A DNA stretch of 64,000 bases from Prochlorococcus sp. AG-363-O15 (GTDB taxonomy: Bacteria; Cyanobacteriota; Cyanobacteriia; PCC-6307; Cyanobiaceae). Numbering within the stretch: the stretch's first letter is position 1; every line of letters begins with the position of its first letter. A program made the position numbers and the translations under genes. Of the stretch, positions 8,940 to 19,984 are shown piece by piece. The stretch covers positions 29,057 through 93,056 of the forward strand of contig QCFZ01000004.1 in assembly GCA_003278255.1 (NCBI GenBank), in the 5' to 3' direction. Under the pieces are notes generated by a model, which ran no database searches, was not told where the DNA came from, and saw only the letters and a program-made list of their open reading frames with translations.

Positions 8940-11228
8940 ATGACCACCAGTGTTTTATTCGACTGGATGGTAGAAGAGGGGAGAAAACTAGCCGAATGTA
9001 GGCATGACCATCCCTTCGCAATACTTGGTCCTCAACAGCACAATGATCAATTCATAGTGCGTGCATGGGCACCTGATGCAACAAAAGTAGAGCTCATATC
9101 AAGTGGCACTAACGCTTCCAGGATGACTAACCCTCATCATCCCTGGATCTTTGAAACGGTATTAAGTACTAATCCAGGAAACACCTATCAAATAAAAGTT
9201 GACCGTGGTGGCATTGAACATCTGCAACACGATCCTTGGGCCTTTAGAAATGAATGGATGGGGGAAATAGATCGCCATCTGTTTGCCGAAGGAAATCACC
9301 ACCACATCTGGAAAAGAATGGGGGCCCACCTCTCTAAGCAAAACAATATTAGTGGAGTTATGTTTTGCTTATGGGCCCCAAATGCCCGAAGTATTTCTGT
9401 AATTGGAGATCTAAATGCATGGGATGGGCGTCACCATCCCATGCAAAGACGTGATGGTGGAATTTGGGAATTGTTCATTCCTGGATTGAATGAAGGTGCT
9501 CTTTACAAATATGAAATTCGAACGCAAGAAGGTCATTGTTATCAAAAAGCAGATCCTTATGGTTTCCAACATGAAGTTCGACCTGCCACAAGCTCATTAG
9601 TAACAAGGCTTGATGGTTACCAATGGAAAGATCAAAATTGGCTATCTAAGCGAGACAGTAGTAATGCTCTAGAACAACCCATATCTGTATACGAAATGCA
9701 TTTAGGAAGCTGGATGCATGCTTCATCAGAAAATCCCTTTATTGAATCTAATGGCACTGCCAGGCCAAATGTACCTGCTGCAGAAATGAAACCAGGTGCA
9801 AGGTTGCTTACATATCCAGAACTTACAGAAAGACTGATCCCATATGTAAAAGAACGAGGCTTCACTCACATTGAATTGATGCCAATCTCTGAACATCCAT
9901 TTGATGGTTCATGGGGTTATCAAGTCACAGGATGGTATGCACCCACAAGTAGATATGGAAGCCCCGATGAATTTCGAGCCTTTGTTGATCGTTGCCATGA
10001 AGAAAATATTGGGGTAATCCTTGACTGGGTTCCAGGTCATTTTCCAAAAGATGGGCATGGACTTGCCTTTTTTGATGGCGACCATCTTTATGAACATGCT
10101 GATCCTCGTATAGGAGAACACAAAGAATGGGGGACTTTAATTTTTAATTATTCCCGAAATGAAGTTAGAAATTTTCTTGTTGCAAATTTAATCTATTGGT
10201 TTGAACAATTTCATATAGATGGGATTAGAGTAGACGCTGTTGCATCAATGCTTTATAGAGACTATCTACGTCCAGATGGAGAATGGATTGCCAATGAAAA
10301 TGGTGGTAGAGAAAATACAGAAGCTGTTCATTTCCTTCAGCAAGCAAATCACGTTCTATTCGAGCACTTTCCAGGCGCATTATCTATAGCAGAAGAATCA
10401 ACTACCTGGCCAATGGTTACTCAACCAACTGATGCTGGAGGACTTGGCTTCAACCTCAAATGGAACATGGGTTGGATGCACGATATGCTTGATTATTTTG
10501 AATTGGACCCTTGGTTTCGTCAGTTTCATCAAAACAATATAACCTTCTCTATTTGGTATACTTATACCGAGAATTTTATGCTGGCATTAAGTCATGATGA
10601 AGTAGTTCATGGCAAAAGTCATTTACTACATAAGATGCCTGGAGATGATTGGCAAAAATATGCAAATACAAGAGCTCTTCTTGCATATATGTGGACTCAT
10701 CCAGGGAAGAAAACTATATTTATGGGAATGGAATTTGGTCAGCGTCAAGAATGGAATGTATGGGGCGATCTTCAGTGGGATTTACTTAAATTTGAACCTC
10801 ATCAAGGGGTTCAAAAACTAGTAGATGATTTGAATACTCTTTACAAATCTGAGCCTGCTTTATGGAGAGATGACTTTGATCAATATGGTTTCCAATGGAT
10901 TGATTGCACTGACAATAGACATTCTATTGTCAGTTTTATGCGTAGAGAAAATAACACTGGAAGATGGCTAGTAATAGTGGCTAATTTCACTCCTCAAAGT
11001 CATACGAATTACAGAATAGGAGTACCTACTAATGGCTACTATGAAGAGGTCCTCAATACTGATGGCGCAATTTACGGAGGCAGCAATCTAGGTAATATGG
11101 GAGGGAAGTACTCAGACGAGTGGAACATTCATGGGTATGAGCATTCCCTTGATCTTTGTCTTCCACCATTGAGCGTATTGGTTTTCCGATACGACCAAAA
11201 ACGAAGCCTCTCAGCTCAAGAAAAATAA
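8940..11228 (+). CDS. glgB: 1,4-alpha-glucan branching enzyme GlgB
   Basis: Makes alpha-1,6 branches in glycogen, the carbon store for the night. The 762-residue protein has tandem N-terminal carbohydrate-binding segments (HPFAILGPQ and later [19 protein letters not shown]) and a GH13 catalytic barrel. The catalytic motifs are in order: [18 protein letters not shown] (nucleophile Asp near 431), AEEST (acid Glu near 484) and [10 protein letters not shown] (Asp near 551). It ends with an all-beta domain ([10 protein letters not shown]). It is about 90 bases upstream of hemE. Full length with all motifs intact. Confidence 0.97.
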   Translation: MTTSVLFDWMVEEGRKLAECRHDHPFAILGPQQHNDQFIVRAWAPDATKVELISSGTNASRMTNPHHPWIFETVLSTNPGNTYQIKVDRGGIEHLQHDPWAFRNEWMGEIDRHLFAEGNHHHIWKRMGAHLSKQNNISGVMFCLWAPNARSISVIGDLNAWDGRHHPMQRRDGGIWELFIPGLNEGALYKYEIRTQEGHCYQKADPYGFQHEVRPATSSLVTRLDGYQWKDQNWLSKRDSSNALEQPISVYEMHLGSWMHASSENPFIESNGTARPNVPAAEMKPGARLLTYPELTERLIPYVKERGFTHIELMPISEHPFDGSWGYQVTGWYAPTSRYGSPDEFRAFVDRCHEENIGVILDWVPGHFPKDGHGLAFFDGDHLYEHADPRIGEHKEWGTLIFNYSRNEVRNFLVANLIYWFEQFHIDGIRVDAVASMLYRDYLRPDGEWIANENGGRENTEAVHFLQQANHVLFEHFPGALSIAEESTTWPMVTQPTDAGGLGFNLKWNMGWMHDMLDYFELDPWFRQFHQNNITFSIWYTYTENFMLALSHDEVVHGKSHLLHKMPGDDWQKYANTRALLAYMWTHPGKKTIFMGMEFGQRQEWNVWGDLQWDLLKFEPHQGVQKLVDDLNTLYKSEPALWRDDFDQYGFQWIDCTDNRHSIVSFMRRENNTGRWLVIVANFTPQSHTNYRIGVPTNGYYEEVLNTDGAIYGGSNLGNMGGKYSDEWNIHGYEHSLDLCLPPLSVLVFRYDQKRSLSAQEK

Positions 11229-11321
11229 AAAAAGGTGTGACGAAGATAACAGTTATATATGTATAAGGCCGTTATTGGGCACTGCGTCAAGTAGGTTTTT
11301 CGGTTGGTAATGATCAACATA

Positions 11322-12380
11322 ATGACCGACTCTCTGCCCTTATTGCTCCGCGCCGCGCGAGGTGAATCAGTGGAGCGTCCTCCTGTTTGGATGATGCGCC
11401 AAGCAGGTCGATACATGAAGGTCTACAGAGACCTACGGAATCAACATCCTAGTTTCCGAGAACGTTCGGAGAATCCAGATCTCTCATATGAGATTTCAAT
11501 GCAACCCTTCAAGGCATTCAAACCAGATGGGGTAATTCTTTTCTCCGATATCCTTACTCCACTTCCAGGAATGGGAATAAACTTTGACATCGTTGAGAGC
11601 AAAGGTCCTTTAATTCAAGATCCGATAAGAAATATCAACCAAATCAAAGAGCTCAAACCTCTAGAACCAGCCCAATCGATGACTTTTGTTGGAGAAGTCC
11701 TTAGAAGGCTTCGTGAAAGTGTAGGCACCGAAGCTGCAGTGCTTGGTTTTGTAGGAGCTCCTTGGACCCTCGCTGCATATGTTGTCGAAGGTAAAAGCAG
11801 TAAGAACTACTCAATAATTAAGGCAATGGCATTCCAAGAACCGGAGGTTCTTCATAAACTTTTAGATCATTTCTCAGAATGCATTGCTACTTACTTGCGC
11901 TACCAAATCGATTCAGGAGCTCAAGTAGTTCAAATGTTTGATTCATGGGCAGGACAATTAAGTCCTATCGATTACGACACATTTGCGGCTCCCTATCAGA
12001 AAAAGGTAGTGGATTTGGTAAAGAGCACTCACCCAGACACTCCAATCATCCTCTACATCTCAGGAAGTGCTGGAGTACTGGAACGCATGGCCAAGACAGG
12101 AATAGACATTGTTTCACTTGATTGGACAGTTGATATGGGAGAAGGCTGCGCAAGACTTCCTGAACATATTGGTATACAAGGTAATGTGGACCCTGGTCTT
12201 TTGTTTGGAACGCCAGAAGCTATTCGTCAAAGAATTGTTGATACAGTTTTAAAAGCCAAAGGTCGTCGACACATTCTTAATTTGGGTCATGGCATTCTCC
12301 CTGGAACACCTGAGGAAAACGCGAAGGTATTTTTTGAAGCAGGTAAAAATGTTAATGAACTAATTAAAGTTGGCAGTTGA
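11322..12380 (+). CDS. hemE: Uroporphyrinogen decarboxylase HemE
   Basis: Decarboxylates the four acetate side chains of uroporphyrinogen III to give coproporphyrinogen III, a shared step to heme and chlorophyll. Signatures seen are [14 protein letters not shown] near the N-terminus and [19 protein letters not shown] in the middle. The ATG at 11322 ([15 protein letters not shown], 352 residues) is preferred because conserved sequence starts there; ATG 11310 is an alternative. The stop overlaps the TTG start of the next gene. Confidence 0.97.
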   Translation: MTDSLPLLLRAARGESVERPPVWMMRQAGRYMKVYRDLRNQHPSFRERSENPDLSYEISMQPFKAFKPDGVILFSDILTPLPGMGINFDIVESKGPLIQDPIRNINQIKELKPLEPAQSMTFVGEVLRRLRESVGTEAAVLGFVGAPWTLAAYVVEGKSSKNYSIIKAMAFQEPEVLHKLLDHFSECIATYLRYQIDSGAQVVQMFDSWAGQLSPIDYDTFAAPYQKKVVDLVKSTHPDTPIILYISGSAGVLERMAKTGIDIVSLDWTVDMGEGCARLPEHIGIQGNVDPGLLFGTPEAIRQRIVDTVLKAKGRRHILNLGHGILPGTPEENAKVFFEAGKNVNELIKVGS

Positions 12381-13387
12381 ACAAAGAAAAAATTCTTATA
12401 ACAGGAGCTAGTGGTTGCGTAGGGCAATACACATCTGCTTGGCTTCTAGAGAACTCGCAGGCAGAGTTACTTCTTTGGGTAAGAGACCCATCAAAACTTA
12501 CGGCAATTCCTAGAGATCATCCTAGAATTAAATTAATAGTTTGTGACTTGAGAAAAGCAAATCTATTTTCCAATGAACTGCAAACAGTCACAAGAGTAAT
12601 TCATACAGCAACAGCCTGGGGTGATCCAGAACGTACAAATCAAGTGAATTTAGTTGCGGTAAAGAATTTATTAAGCCTTTTAAATCCTAATATTGTTGAA
12701 CAAATTATATATTTTTCAACTGCAAGTATCTTAAATAGAAAGCTTAAGCCACTACCAGAAGCCTTCAAATTTGGAACAGAATATATACAGACTAAAGCAA
12801 TCTGTCTACAACAATTAGAAGATCATCCTCTAGCAGAAAAAATAATTGCAGTATTCCCAACTCTAGTTTTTGGAGGAATTCTAAACAATAAAGATTCATT
12901 CCCAACAAGCTATCTAACTCAAGGCTTGAAAGAAGCCATTAAATGGTTATGGCTAGCAAGATGGCTAAGACTAGATTCATCTTTTCACTTTATTCATGCA
13001 GCAGATATAGCCTTTGTATGTGGTCATCTGGCAACAACACCTCATCCCCCCAATATAGATCAAGAAGATAGTTTATTAAGAAAAATAGTTTTAGCCCAAC
13101 CCCCAATCTCTGTTAATCAAGCAATAGATGCACTCCTAAAATGGAGGAGAATTCACAAAGTCCCAGGGCTTCCACTTTGGGGATGGTTAATAGAAGCACT
13201 TTTAAAGGTTCTACCAATAGAACTAAGCAGTTGGGACCGTTTCAGCATTAAACAACGACATTTCATACATGAGCCAATAACTCCTCCAGAACGCTTTGGA
13301 GGAGTCAGCCATGCAAAAACAATTGAAGATATCCTCGTTCTGTCAGGACTACCAAGATCTAAAAATCTCAAAAAGGAGCTAAAATAA
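12377..13387 (+). CDS. NAD-dependent epimerase/dehydratase (extended SDR)
   Basis: A 336-residue Rossmann protein with the dinucleotide motif GASGCVG (10-16), a CDLR adenine-pocket motif near 56 and YIQTK (136-140) as the catalytic Tyr/Lys pair of extended short-chain dehydrogenases. The start is TTG, overlapping the hemE stop (TTGA), so translation is coupled. The substrate is unknown; nucleotide sugars or lipid-like substrates are typical of the family. Its link to hemE may be only positional. Confidence 0.82.
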   Translation: MNKEKILITGASGCVGQYTSAWLLENSQAELLLWVRDPSKLTAIPRDHPRIKLIVCDLRKANLFSNELQTVTRVIHTATAWGDPERTNQVNLVAVKNLLSLLNPNIVEQIIYFSTASILNRKLKPLPEAFKFGTEYIQTKAICLQQLEDHPLAEKIIAVFPTLVFGGILNNKDSFPTSYLTQGLKEAIKWLWLARWLRLDSSFHFIHAADIAFVCGHLATTPHPPNIDQEDSLLRKIVLAQPPISVNQAIDALLKWRRIHKVPGLPLWGWLIEALLKVLPIELSSWDRFSIKQRHFIHEPITPPERFGGVSHAKTIEDILVLSGLPRSKNLKKELK

Positions 13388-13409
13388 TAGATGAGAAATA
13401 AAGAGCCTT

Positions 13410-13769
13410 ATGGTCTCAATGATTCGATCAATCGCAGCCACTTGCTGCGCCTTCCTATTAGTACTTGCCCTTGGAGTACCAACCGCACAGGCATCTACTG
13501 TTGAGGTAAAACTAGGTACAGACGCAGGAATGCTTGCCTTTGAGCCAAGCAATGTAACAATTAGTGCTGGCGACACGGTGAAATTTGTAAACAACAAACT
13601 CGCACCACATAACGCTGTTTTCGAGGGCCACGATGAACTTAGCCATTCAGACTTAGCCTTTGCCCCAGGCGAATCTTGGGAAGAGACTTTCTCTGAAGCC
13701 GGAACATACAGCTTCTACTGTGAACCTCATCGGGGAGCAGGGATGGTTGGAACAGTTGTAGTTCAATAA
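13410..13769 (+). CDS. petE: Plastocyanin precursor PetE
   Basis: Thylakoid-lumen blue copper protein that carries electrons from cytochrome b6f to photosystem I. The signal peptide ends at about PTAQA, followed by a cupredoxin domain. Copper ligands are all present: H67 (in APHNAVF) and C104, H107 and M112 (in [12 protein letters not shown]). 119 residues from the first ATG; ATG 13419 is an alternative. A strong intrinsic terminator follows, so this is the end of its transcript. A cytochrome c6-like gene lies 8 kb away. Confidence 0.96.
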   Translation: MVSMIRSIAATCCAFLLVLALGVPTAQASTVEVKLGTDAGMLAFEPSNVTISAGDTVKFVNNKLAPHNAVFEGHDELSHSDLAFAPGESWEETFSEAGTYSFYCEPHRGAGMVGTVVVQ

Positions 13770-13798
13770 ACCTCATACCAAGATTCATAGCTACCGTG

Positions 13799-13832
13799 AA
13801 AACGAGGCAGAAAATTTCTGTCTCGTTTTTTT
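13799..13832 (+). terminator. Intrinsic terminator after petE
   Basis: A stem of eight AT/GC pairs (AAAACGAG with CTCGTTTT) extended inward by further pairs including one G-U, with a short A/T loop and a run of seven T. It lies about 30 bases after the petE stop. Confidence 0.85.
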
Positions 13833-13916
13833 CATAAATTCTAAGAATTTCCGAGCAAAAAGATTATTTGAACTAAAACATATATTCTTTAAGAAACAAC
13901 TAATTACATACGTCTT

Positions 13917-14150
13917 ATGTCTAGAGAAGCTTTCTCTGATTTTCTCTATACTGTAGAACATAGTTCTGCATTAAGAAGAGAGCTTAAAAAATGTACTAAT
14001 TATAAAGCAATTATTGATCTAGCTAACAACTATGGATTTAATTTGAGCATGAATGATTTTAAAGAGGATGTAACAGCTGAAAAAATTGAAGAGTGGTTCA
14101 AAACGAACACCATACCTCCAATCAAAAAATCAACTAGTTTTTCAGATTAA
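13917..14150 (+). CDS. Small Nif11-domain protein
   Basis: A 77-residue protein whose start, MSREAFSDFLYTVEHSSALRR, followed by AIIDLANNYGFNLS, fits the Nif11 helical domain. In marine picocyanobacteria this domain also serves as leader of lanthipeptide precursors (prochlorosins). Here there is no double-glycine cleavage site and no Cys/Ser/Thr-rich core: the only cysteine is in the domain itself, and the tail is IPPIKKSTSFSD. It is therefore more likely a stand-alone Nif11 protein than a peptide precursor. It stands alone between the petE terminator and clpB. Confidence 0.75.
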   Translation: MSREAFSDFLYTVEHSSALRRELKKCTNYKAIIDLANNYGFNLSMNDFKEDVTAEKIEEWFKTNTIPPIKKSTSFSD

Positions 14151-14306
14151 AGCTATTCCTAAACGTATCAAAACCTGGCTTAAATAACAGAAAAAATATT
14201 TCTCAAATTTGAAACTACTAGTATACCGAACCTCAGGCATCGGTTCTCCACCTATGAATTACTAGCTTATTTGCCTAGGTTATTCATTGTTTGTAGCTCA
14301 AGAACC

Positions 14307-16898
14307 ATGCAACCCAGAGCAGAACAATTCACTGAAAAAGCATGGGAATCAATCCTTTTCGCTCAAACTTTAGCTGCAGACTTGAAACATCAACAAATAG
14401 AAAGTGAACATCTATTACTAGCATTAATAGAGCAAAACGATTTTGCAAAAAGAATCTTAGAAAAAACCAAAGCATCAACAACGGATCTAAGAATAGCTTT
14501 AAAAGAGAACTTAAATAAAAAACCAAAACTACAATCTTCCCCAGAAGCAACATACGTCAGTAAAAACCTATCAAATACACTAGAAAAGTCAGATCAAATC
14601 AAAAAAACTTTTGAAGATGGATTTATTTCAACAGAACATTTAATGCTGGCACTGGCTGACGAAAATAATTCATGTAAGCAATTACTTAATAAGCTAGGAG
14701 TTGATCAACAAAAACTGAAAGTAAACATAATGGAAATGCGAGGCGGACAAAAGGTAGTCGACCAAATCCCAGAAGGAAAATATGAATCTTTGCAGAGATA
14801 TGGTAGAGATTTAACAGAGGCAGCTCGTCAAGGACAGTTAGATCCCGTCATCGGGAGGGATGATGAAATACGAAGGACTATTCAAATATTAAGTAGAAGA
14901 ACAAAAAATAATCCGGTTTTAATAGGCGAACCTGGAGTAGGAAAAACCGCAATCGTTGAGGGACTTGCACAGAGAATAGTAAATGGAGATGTACCTTCTG
15001 CTCTAGAAAATAGACAATTAATCACTTTAGATATGGGTGCGCTTATTGCAGGAGCAAAATATCGTGGAGAATTTGAAGAACGTTTAAAGGCTGTTCTCAA
15101 AGAAGTAACTTCTTCAGAAGGTCAAATTGTTCTTTTTATAGATGAAATTCATACTGTTGTTGGTGCTGGAGCTACAGGTGGATCTATGGATGCAAGTAAT
15201 CTTTTAAAACCTATGCTTGCCCGTGGTGAGCTTAGATGTATCGGCGCAACAACCCTTAATGAACATCGGCAATATATAGAAAAAGATCCAGCATTAGAGA
15301 GAAGGTTTCAACAAGTTCTAGTAAGCCCAACTTCTGTAGAAGACACTATTTCAATACTTAGAGGCCTTAAAGAGCGTTACGAAGTCCACCATGGAGTAAG
15401 AATTGCAGACAATGCACTTGTTGCTGCAGCAATTCTAAGTAATCGATATATATCTGATCGTTTCCTTCCAGATAAAGCTATTGATTTAGTAGATGAGTCA
15501 GCTTCAAGACTAAAAATGGAAATAACATCCAAACCACAAGAAATTGATGATATCGATCGCAAGATTTTGCAACTAGAAATGGAAAAACTTTCACTAGGTC
15601 GAGAATCTGACATTGCAAGCCAAGAAAGACTTCAAGCTCTTGAAAAAGAATTGTTAAAACTATCTGAAAAACAAACTTCTTTAAGCTTGCAATGGCAAAA
15701 AGAAAAGTCATCAATCAATGAAATATCAGCAATAAAAGAAGAAATTGAAAAAGTACAATTACAAATCGAACAAGCCAAACGTAGTTATGATCTAAATAAG
15801 GCAGCTGAACTAGAATTTGGAAGACTTGGGTCACTACAAAAAAATCTCATAGAAAAAGAAAATCTTTTAAAACGGAATTCTAAATCTAAGGAAAAATCTC
15901 TTTTAAGAGAGGAAGTAACTGAAGATGATATTGCAGAAGTTATAGCTAAATGGACAAACATTCCTATATCCAGACTAATTCAGTCTGAGATCGAGAAGTT
16001 GTTAAAACTTGAAGACGAATTACATAAACGTATAATCGGTCAAAATCAAGCTGTAACAGCAGTTTCCAACGCAATTCAACGATCAAGAGCAGGATTAAAT
16101 GATCCAAAAAGACCTATTGCTAATTTTCTATTTTTAGGACCAACGGGAGTCGGCAAAACAGAGCTATCAAAAGCACTAGCAGGACAAATGTTTGATAATG
16201 AAAGCGCAATGATAAGGATTGATATGTCTGAATATATGGAAAAACATTCGGTTAGCAGATTAATAGGTGCACCTCCTGGATATGTAGGATACGAAGCAGG
16301 AGGTCAATTAACAGAAGCCATAAGACGACATCCTTATTCAGTTCTACTGTTCGATGAAATAGAAAAAGCTCACCCAGAAGTTTTCAATTTAATGCTACAA
16401 ATTCTCGACGAAGGACGTGTTACAGATGGACAAGGTAGAACTATTAATTTTACAAATACAGTAATTATTCTGACAAGCAATATTGGAAGTCAATCAATCA
16501 TTGAACTAGCTCAGATCAATGGCAATTCCAGTAAAACAGAAGAAGCAATTAATAATGCACTAAAAACCAAATTTAGGCCAGAGTTCCTAAATAGACTAGA
16601 TGAAAAAATAATTTTCAACAGTCTTAATAAGCAAGAATTAAGAGAAATAGTTAATCTTCAGATTGAAAGAATAATCAAAAGACTAGCCGAAAAAAAAATT
16701 AAACTTTCTATTGATAGCGAAGTTGCAGATTGGATTGCAGAAAAAGGTTACGACCCAATCTATGGCGCAAGGCCTCTAAAACGAACAATTCAAAAAGAGA
16801 TAGAAACACCTATAGCTAAAGCAATTCTTTCAGGTCATTACAAAGAAGAGAATACTATAAGTATTTCTGTTGAGATTAATAATTTAGTCTTTTCTTGA
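14307..16898 (+). CDS. clpB: Chaperone ClpB (Hsp100 disaggregase)
   Basis: ATP-driven disaggregase that works with DnaK to rescue aggregated protein. The 863-residue frame from ATG 14307 ([17 protein letters not shown]) has the Clp N-domain, first AAA module (GEPGVGKT near 206, FIDEIHT), the coiled-coil middle domain (about 411-530), which separates ClpB from ClpC/ClpA, second AAA module ([12 protein letters not shown] near 610) and a C-terminal domain. No ClpP-binding loop is evident. A 13-bp perfect inverted repeat spans its stop codon. No heat-shock operator was recognised upstream. Confidence 0.96.
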   Translation: MQPRAEQFTEKAWESILFAQTLAADLKHQQIESEHLLLALIEQNDFAKRILEKTKASTTDLRIALKENLNKKPKLQSSPEATYVSKNLSNTLEKSDQIKKTFEDGFISTEHLMLALADENNSCKQLLNKLGVDQQKLKVNIMEMRGGQKVVDQIPEGKYESLQRYGRDLTEAARQGQLDPVIGRDDEIRRTIQILSRRTKNNPVLIGEPGVGKTAIVEGLAQRIVNGDVPSALENRQLITLDMGALIAGAKYRGEFEERLKAVLKEVTSSEGQIVLFIDEIHTVVGAGATGGSMDASNLLKPMLARGELRCIGATTLNEHRQYIEKDPALERRFQQVLVSPTSVEDTISILRGLKERYEVHHGVRIADNALVAAAILSNRYISDRFLPDKAIDLVDESASRLKMEITSKPQEIDDIDRKILQLEMEKLSLGRESDIASQERLQALEKELLKLSEKQTSLSLQWQKEKSSINEISAIKEEIEKVQLQIEQAKRSYDLNKAAELEFGRLGSLQKNLIEKENLLKRNSKSKEKSLLREEVTEDDIAEVIAKWTNIPISRLIQSEIEKLLKLEDELHKRIIGQNQAVTAVSNAIQRSRAGLNDPKRPIANFLFLGPTGVGKTELSKALAGQMFDNESAMIRIDMSEYMEKHSVSRLIGAPPGYVGYEAGGQLTEAIRRHPYSVLLFDEIEKAHPEVFNLMLQILDEGRVTDGQGRTINFTNTVIILTSNIGSQSIIELAQINGNSSKTEEAINNALKTKFRPEFLNRLDEKIIFNSLNKQELREIVNLQIERIIKRLAEKKIKLSIDSEVADWIAEKGYDPIYGARPLKRTIQKEIETPIAKAILSGHYKEENTISISVEINNLVFS

Positions 16899-16919
16899 TC
16901 ATTATTTCAAGAAAAGACT
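16886..16919. other. 13-bp perfect inverted repeat spanning the clpB stop
   Basis: AGTCTTTTCTTGA, an eight-base spacer, then TCAAGAAAAGACT. The left arm ends with the clpB TGA stop. There is no T-run after either arm. It sits between convergent clpB and the QueD-like gene, so it could protect 3' ends from exonucleases or stop transcription from both sides. Confidence 0.7.
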
Positions 16920-16978
16920 TGGCAATAATCGAAACAACTCCTATTGACAATTAATAAATCTATTTAATGGATTGTTCT

Positions 16979-17449
16979 TTAATTATTAAACCAATCTGGT
17001 TTCAAGTCATAGAAAGCAGTATTTGCCTCATTCTCACTGGCCATGGTTTTCCAACAACAAGTTCTCCCTCCATCTCTTTCCAAAAGAAGCTCATTGGCCC
17101 ATTTCCAAACAAGTGCTGCACTTGACTCCATTCCCACATTCTCCATAACTCTCAAATCCAAAGCCTCTGCTTCATGTAATTTCTGCCACTCAGAAAGAAG
17201 AGGATCATCAAAGTTAATCAAAAAAGTATGATCAAATTGACTTTTAAGCCTTTCCTCAAGAGGTTTAAGGCTTGAAAAATCAACAACAAAACCAAAAGGG
17301 TCAAGCTCTTTGGCGGCAAACCAGAAACTAAACCCTCGGCTATAACCATGAACAAATCGACAGTGTCCTGGATGCTTCCATTGCCTATGGCAACATGGGT
17401 ACCCAGAAAAATGTTTACAGCAGGTGTATCTAAAAATCGACATGGACAT
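16979..17449 (-). CDS. QueD/6-pyruvoyl-tetrahydropterin synthase-like protein with altered zinc motif
   Basis: T-fold pterin enzyme family; canonical members make 6-carboxy-tetrahydropterin (queuosine path) or 6-pyruvoyl-tetrahydropterin. Recognised by CCHRQWKHPGHCRFVHGYS, GFVVDFSSLK and FDHTFL. Compared with E. coli QueD, the first zinc His (CCHR), catalytic Cys (HCRF) and second zinc His are kept, but the third ligand in HGH is Tyr (HGY). Additional Cys and His residues nearby could substitute. Start taken as ATG 17449; 17443 or an upstream TTG at 17491 are possible. It is divergent from hisIE. Exact reaction uncertain. Confidence 0.78.
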   Translation of the reverse strand: MSMSIFRYTCCKHFSGYPCCHRQWKHPGHCRFVHGYSRGFSFWFAAKELDPFGFVVDFSSLKPLEERLKSQFDHTFLINFDDPLLSEWQKLHEAEALDLRVMENVGMESSAALVWKWANELLLERDGGRTCCWKTMASENEANTAFYDLKPDWFNN

Positions 17450-17513
17450 ATGAAACGTAGTTAAAGAAAGTGAGTAAGAATCAACTTCCAAGACTTAGAC
17501 GTACCCAGAAGAA

Positions 17514-18182
17514 ATGCAACTCCTAACCCCAACATTTATAGACACCCTCCGTTTCGATGAAAACGAACTGATACCTGCCATTGCTCAAGATTGGCTAGAT
17601 GGGGCCATTTTGATGATGGCTTGGATGAACCGTTCTTCCATCGAACAAACAATTAAAACCGGAGAAGTTCATTACTGGAGTAGATCCCGACAAGAGTTAT
17701 GGCATAAAGGTGCCACAAGTGGAAACATACAAATCCTCAAAGACATTAGATACGATTGCGATGCAGACGTAATTCTTCTAACAATCGAACAAAAAGGATC
17801 AGGGGCTTGCCACAAAGGAGAAAGAAGTTGTTTTTACGAGCAAGTATCTGATCCAACCCAAAAGAACCCTCTCTCAAAAAATCCCCCTGCCGATGCTTGC
17901 AGTGAACTATTTGAAGTGATAACTCATAGAAAATCCTCTCCAGTAACTAACAGCTATACGAATAAACTTCTCACAGATGGTGACAACCTAATACTAAAGA
18001 AGATTGGAGAGGAAAGTGCTGAATTCATAATGGCATGTAAAGACGATGACAAAGAATCAATAGCAAGCGAAGCCGCTGACCTCATCTTTCATCTTCAAGT
18101 TGCAATAGCAAGTCACAATGTCAATTGGAGAGATGTGCTTCGAGTTTTAATAAAAAGGAAATGGGCACCAAGACGAAATTAA
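17514..18182 (+). CDS. hisI: Bifunctional HisIE (phosphoribosyl-AMP cyclohydrolase / phosphoribosyl-ATP pyrophosphatase)
   Basis: Second and third steps of histidine synthesis in one polypeptide. The N-terminal HisI domain shows MMAWMN, VHYWSRSRQELWHKG and the metal-site cysteines in YDCDAD and GACHKGERSCFY. The C-terminal HisE domain shows KKIGEESAEFIMACKD and EAADLIFHLQV. 222 residues is normal for the fusion. hisG is elsewhere in this window, so the pathway is dispersed. Confidence 0.96.
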   Translation: MQLLTPTFIDTLRFDENELIPAIAQDWLDGAILMMAWMNRSSIEQTIKTGEVHYWSRSRQELWHKGATSGNIQILKDIRYDCDADVILLTIEQKGSGACHKGERSCFYEQVSDPTQKNPLSKNPPADACSELFEVITHRKSSPVTNSYTNKLLTDGDNLILKKIGEESAEFIMACKDDDKESIASEAADLIFHLQVAIASHNVNWRDVLRVLIKRKWAPRRN

Positions 18183-18252
18183 TAGAGGGCAAAGACGAAA
18201 GACTTTTAAGTAAATATAATGTGCACAAAAGAAGTAGAATACATAATGACAA

Positions 18253-18741
18253 TTAGGTTGAAAGGCCAACTCCTCTTGACATAAATGTTGCCAATAAGGG
18301 AATCAAAGAAAACCCTATCAATTCAATATTTATAATTACACCAAGTCTGGTAACCAAATTTTCCTTTACCTCCGGTAATTCTCCTCGTCTAAGAGGGATT
18401 GCCCAAAGAATGTAAGTTACTGTTGGATAAAGAGACAAAGCTCCAACTGACAGAAAAAGAGCAACTTTTGTCCAAAAAAGTGGGTTTTGAGTGTAAAACT
18501 CACTCCCATTGCCAAAATAAATAACTCTCAATATTCCAGTAATCAAAAGAGTCAAAGCTGCTAAACCATAGACAATATCCGTCAAAACCATTGCTATAGC
18601 TTCTTCTCTGTTAGGTCCAACTTTCAGAAGCTTCCTCTCTAGGACCAACGCACCAAAACAAATCATGAAACTGAAATAATGCAGATATGCGATACCTGCA
18701 CTTTTAATTAATTCAGGCGAAACAACACTTCCTAAAAACAC
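18253..18741 (-). CDS. DUF2214 family four-helix membrane protein
   Basis: A 162-residue protein with four hydrophobic segments and conserved-looking patches LHYFSFMICFGALVLER near the start, ILRVIYFGNGSEFY, and FWTKVALFLSVGALSLYPT. This matches cyanobacterial DUF2214 proteins, whose function is unknown. It is convergent with hisIE and divergent from the sigma factor. Confidence 0.78.
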   Translation of the reverse strand: MFLGSVVSPELIKSAGIAYLHYFSFMICFGALVLERKLLKVGPNREEAIAMVLTDIVYGLAALTLLITGILRVIYFGNGSEFYTQNPLFWTKVALFLSVGALSLYPTVTYILWAIPLRRGELPEVKENLVTRLGVIINIELIGFSLIPLLATFMSRGVGLST

Positions 18742-18951
18742 AGGGCCTAAGTCAAAGAGGTACGAGACTAGCTAGTAACGCCCCCCTTTTAAGGCAATGA
18801 TCAAGCCCCAATGAAAAGAACATAAAAAACCAAGCATGGAAACTATAAAGAGAATATTTAATAAGAAATAAAAGATGAATTCCGAACTCTTTCTTACACC
18901 GCAAGGATGGAAAGACTTTTTCCCTAGGTTTTAGTAATAAAGGAGAGAGCA

Positions 18952-19884
18952 ATGGCCAGTTCTTTAAGTACCTTCCTTAGCGAAATCGGACGACATCAGC
19001 TATTAACACCAGAACAAGAGCTCACCATGGGTCGAAAAGTTCAAGCGATGGTGGCCATAACCGATAGATGCCATCTCGCAGGAGGCAAAGGTCCTGAATG
19101 CGATTACACAGATATAGAACGACGAACCATTCGACTTGGAGAAAAGGCTAAAAACCAAATGATTACAGCAAACCTTAGGCTTGTAGTCAATTTGGCAAAG
19201 CGTTATCAAGGCAAAGGGCTTGAATTACTTGACTTAATTCAGGAGGGGACCTTAGGCCTAACAAGAGCTGTAGAAAAATATGATCCAAAACGCGGTCACC
19301 GTTTTTCGACATATGCATATTGGTGGATTCGCCAAGGTCTTAATAGGGCTCTCTCTACTCAAAGTCGAACCATAAGAATCCCTGTAAATGTAAATGAAAA
19401 ACTAACAAAGCTAAGATCCGCTAAATCAAGACTAATGCAAGCGAATGGATTACCGCCTTCCGCATTTGAACTCTCTAAAGCAATGGACATTCCAGAATCA
19501 GAAGTACAAGAATTGTTAGCCTGCGAACTTAGAAGTATCACAATAAGTCTTCAAGGTGTAATTAAATCAAAGACGGATCCATCTGAACTTGTTGACATCT
19601 TGCCAAGTGAAGAAATTCCTCCAATGGAACTGGCTGAATCCGCTGAGCGAATATCTTCCGTTTGGGTTTTACTAGACAAATCAAATCTCACTCCCAAAGA
19701 AAGAACAGTTATTACACTTCGTTTTGGCCTTGACGGATCAAATGAATGGAGAACCTTGGCAGAAGTAGCTCGTCATATGAGTTGTAGTAGAGAATATTGT
19801 CGACAAGTAGTTCAAAGAGCTTTGCGCAAACTTCGCAAAGCAAGTATTCAAACTGGCCTATTGGAAACCGAAATCTGTAATTAG
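18952..19884 (+). CDS. Group 2 sigma-70 factor (RpoD-like)
   Basis: A 310-residue alternative sigma factor. Region 1.2 (LSTFLSEIGRHQLLTPEQE), region 2 (NLRLVVNLAKRYQGKGLELL, then FSTYAYWWIRQGLNRAL for -10 recognition), region 3, and region 4 (TPKERTVITLRFGL and REYCRQVVQRALRKLRK) are all present. The short N-terminus without region 1.1 separates it from the housekeeping factor. AGGAG sits six bases before the ATG. Such factors usually respond to light, nutrient or circadian cues; which one cannot be told. Confidence 0.93.
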   Translation: MASSLSTFLSEIGRHQLLTPEQELTMGRKVQAMVAITDRCHLAGGKGPECDYTDIERRTIRLGEKAKNQMITANLRLVVNLAKRYQGKGLELLDLIQEGTLGLTRAVEKYDPKRGHRFSTYAYWWIRQGLNRALSTQSRTIRIPVNVNEKLTKLRSAKSRLMQANGLPPSAFELSKAMDIPESEVQELLACELRSITISLQGVIKSKTDPSELVDILPSEEIPPMELAESAERISSVWVLLDKSNLTPKERTVITLRFGLDGSNEWRTLAEVARHMSCSREYCRQVVQRALRKLRKASIQTGLLETEICN

Positions 19885-19984
19885 AAATCAGCTAAATTAG
19901 CATCCTATCTTTAAAAATATAGCTTTTTTCCCGATAAGCACTAAAGTTCAGGCAAGGATAAGTAAACCCAGTCTAGAAGATCCT

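Noticed and set aside
13917..14150. Prochlorosin-type lanthipeptide precursor
   Set aside because: No Gly-Gly cleavage site, no cysteine-rich core and no lanthionine synthetase in the window.
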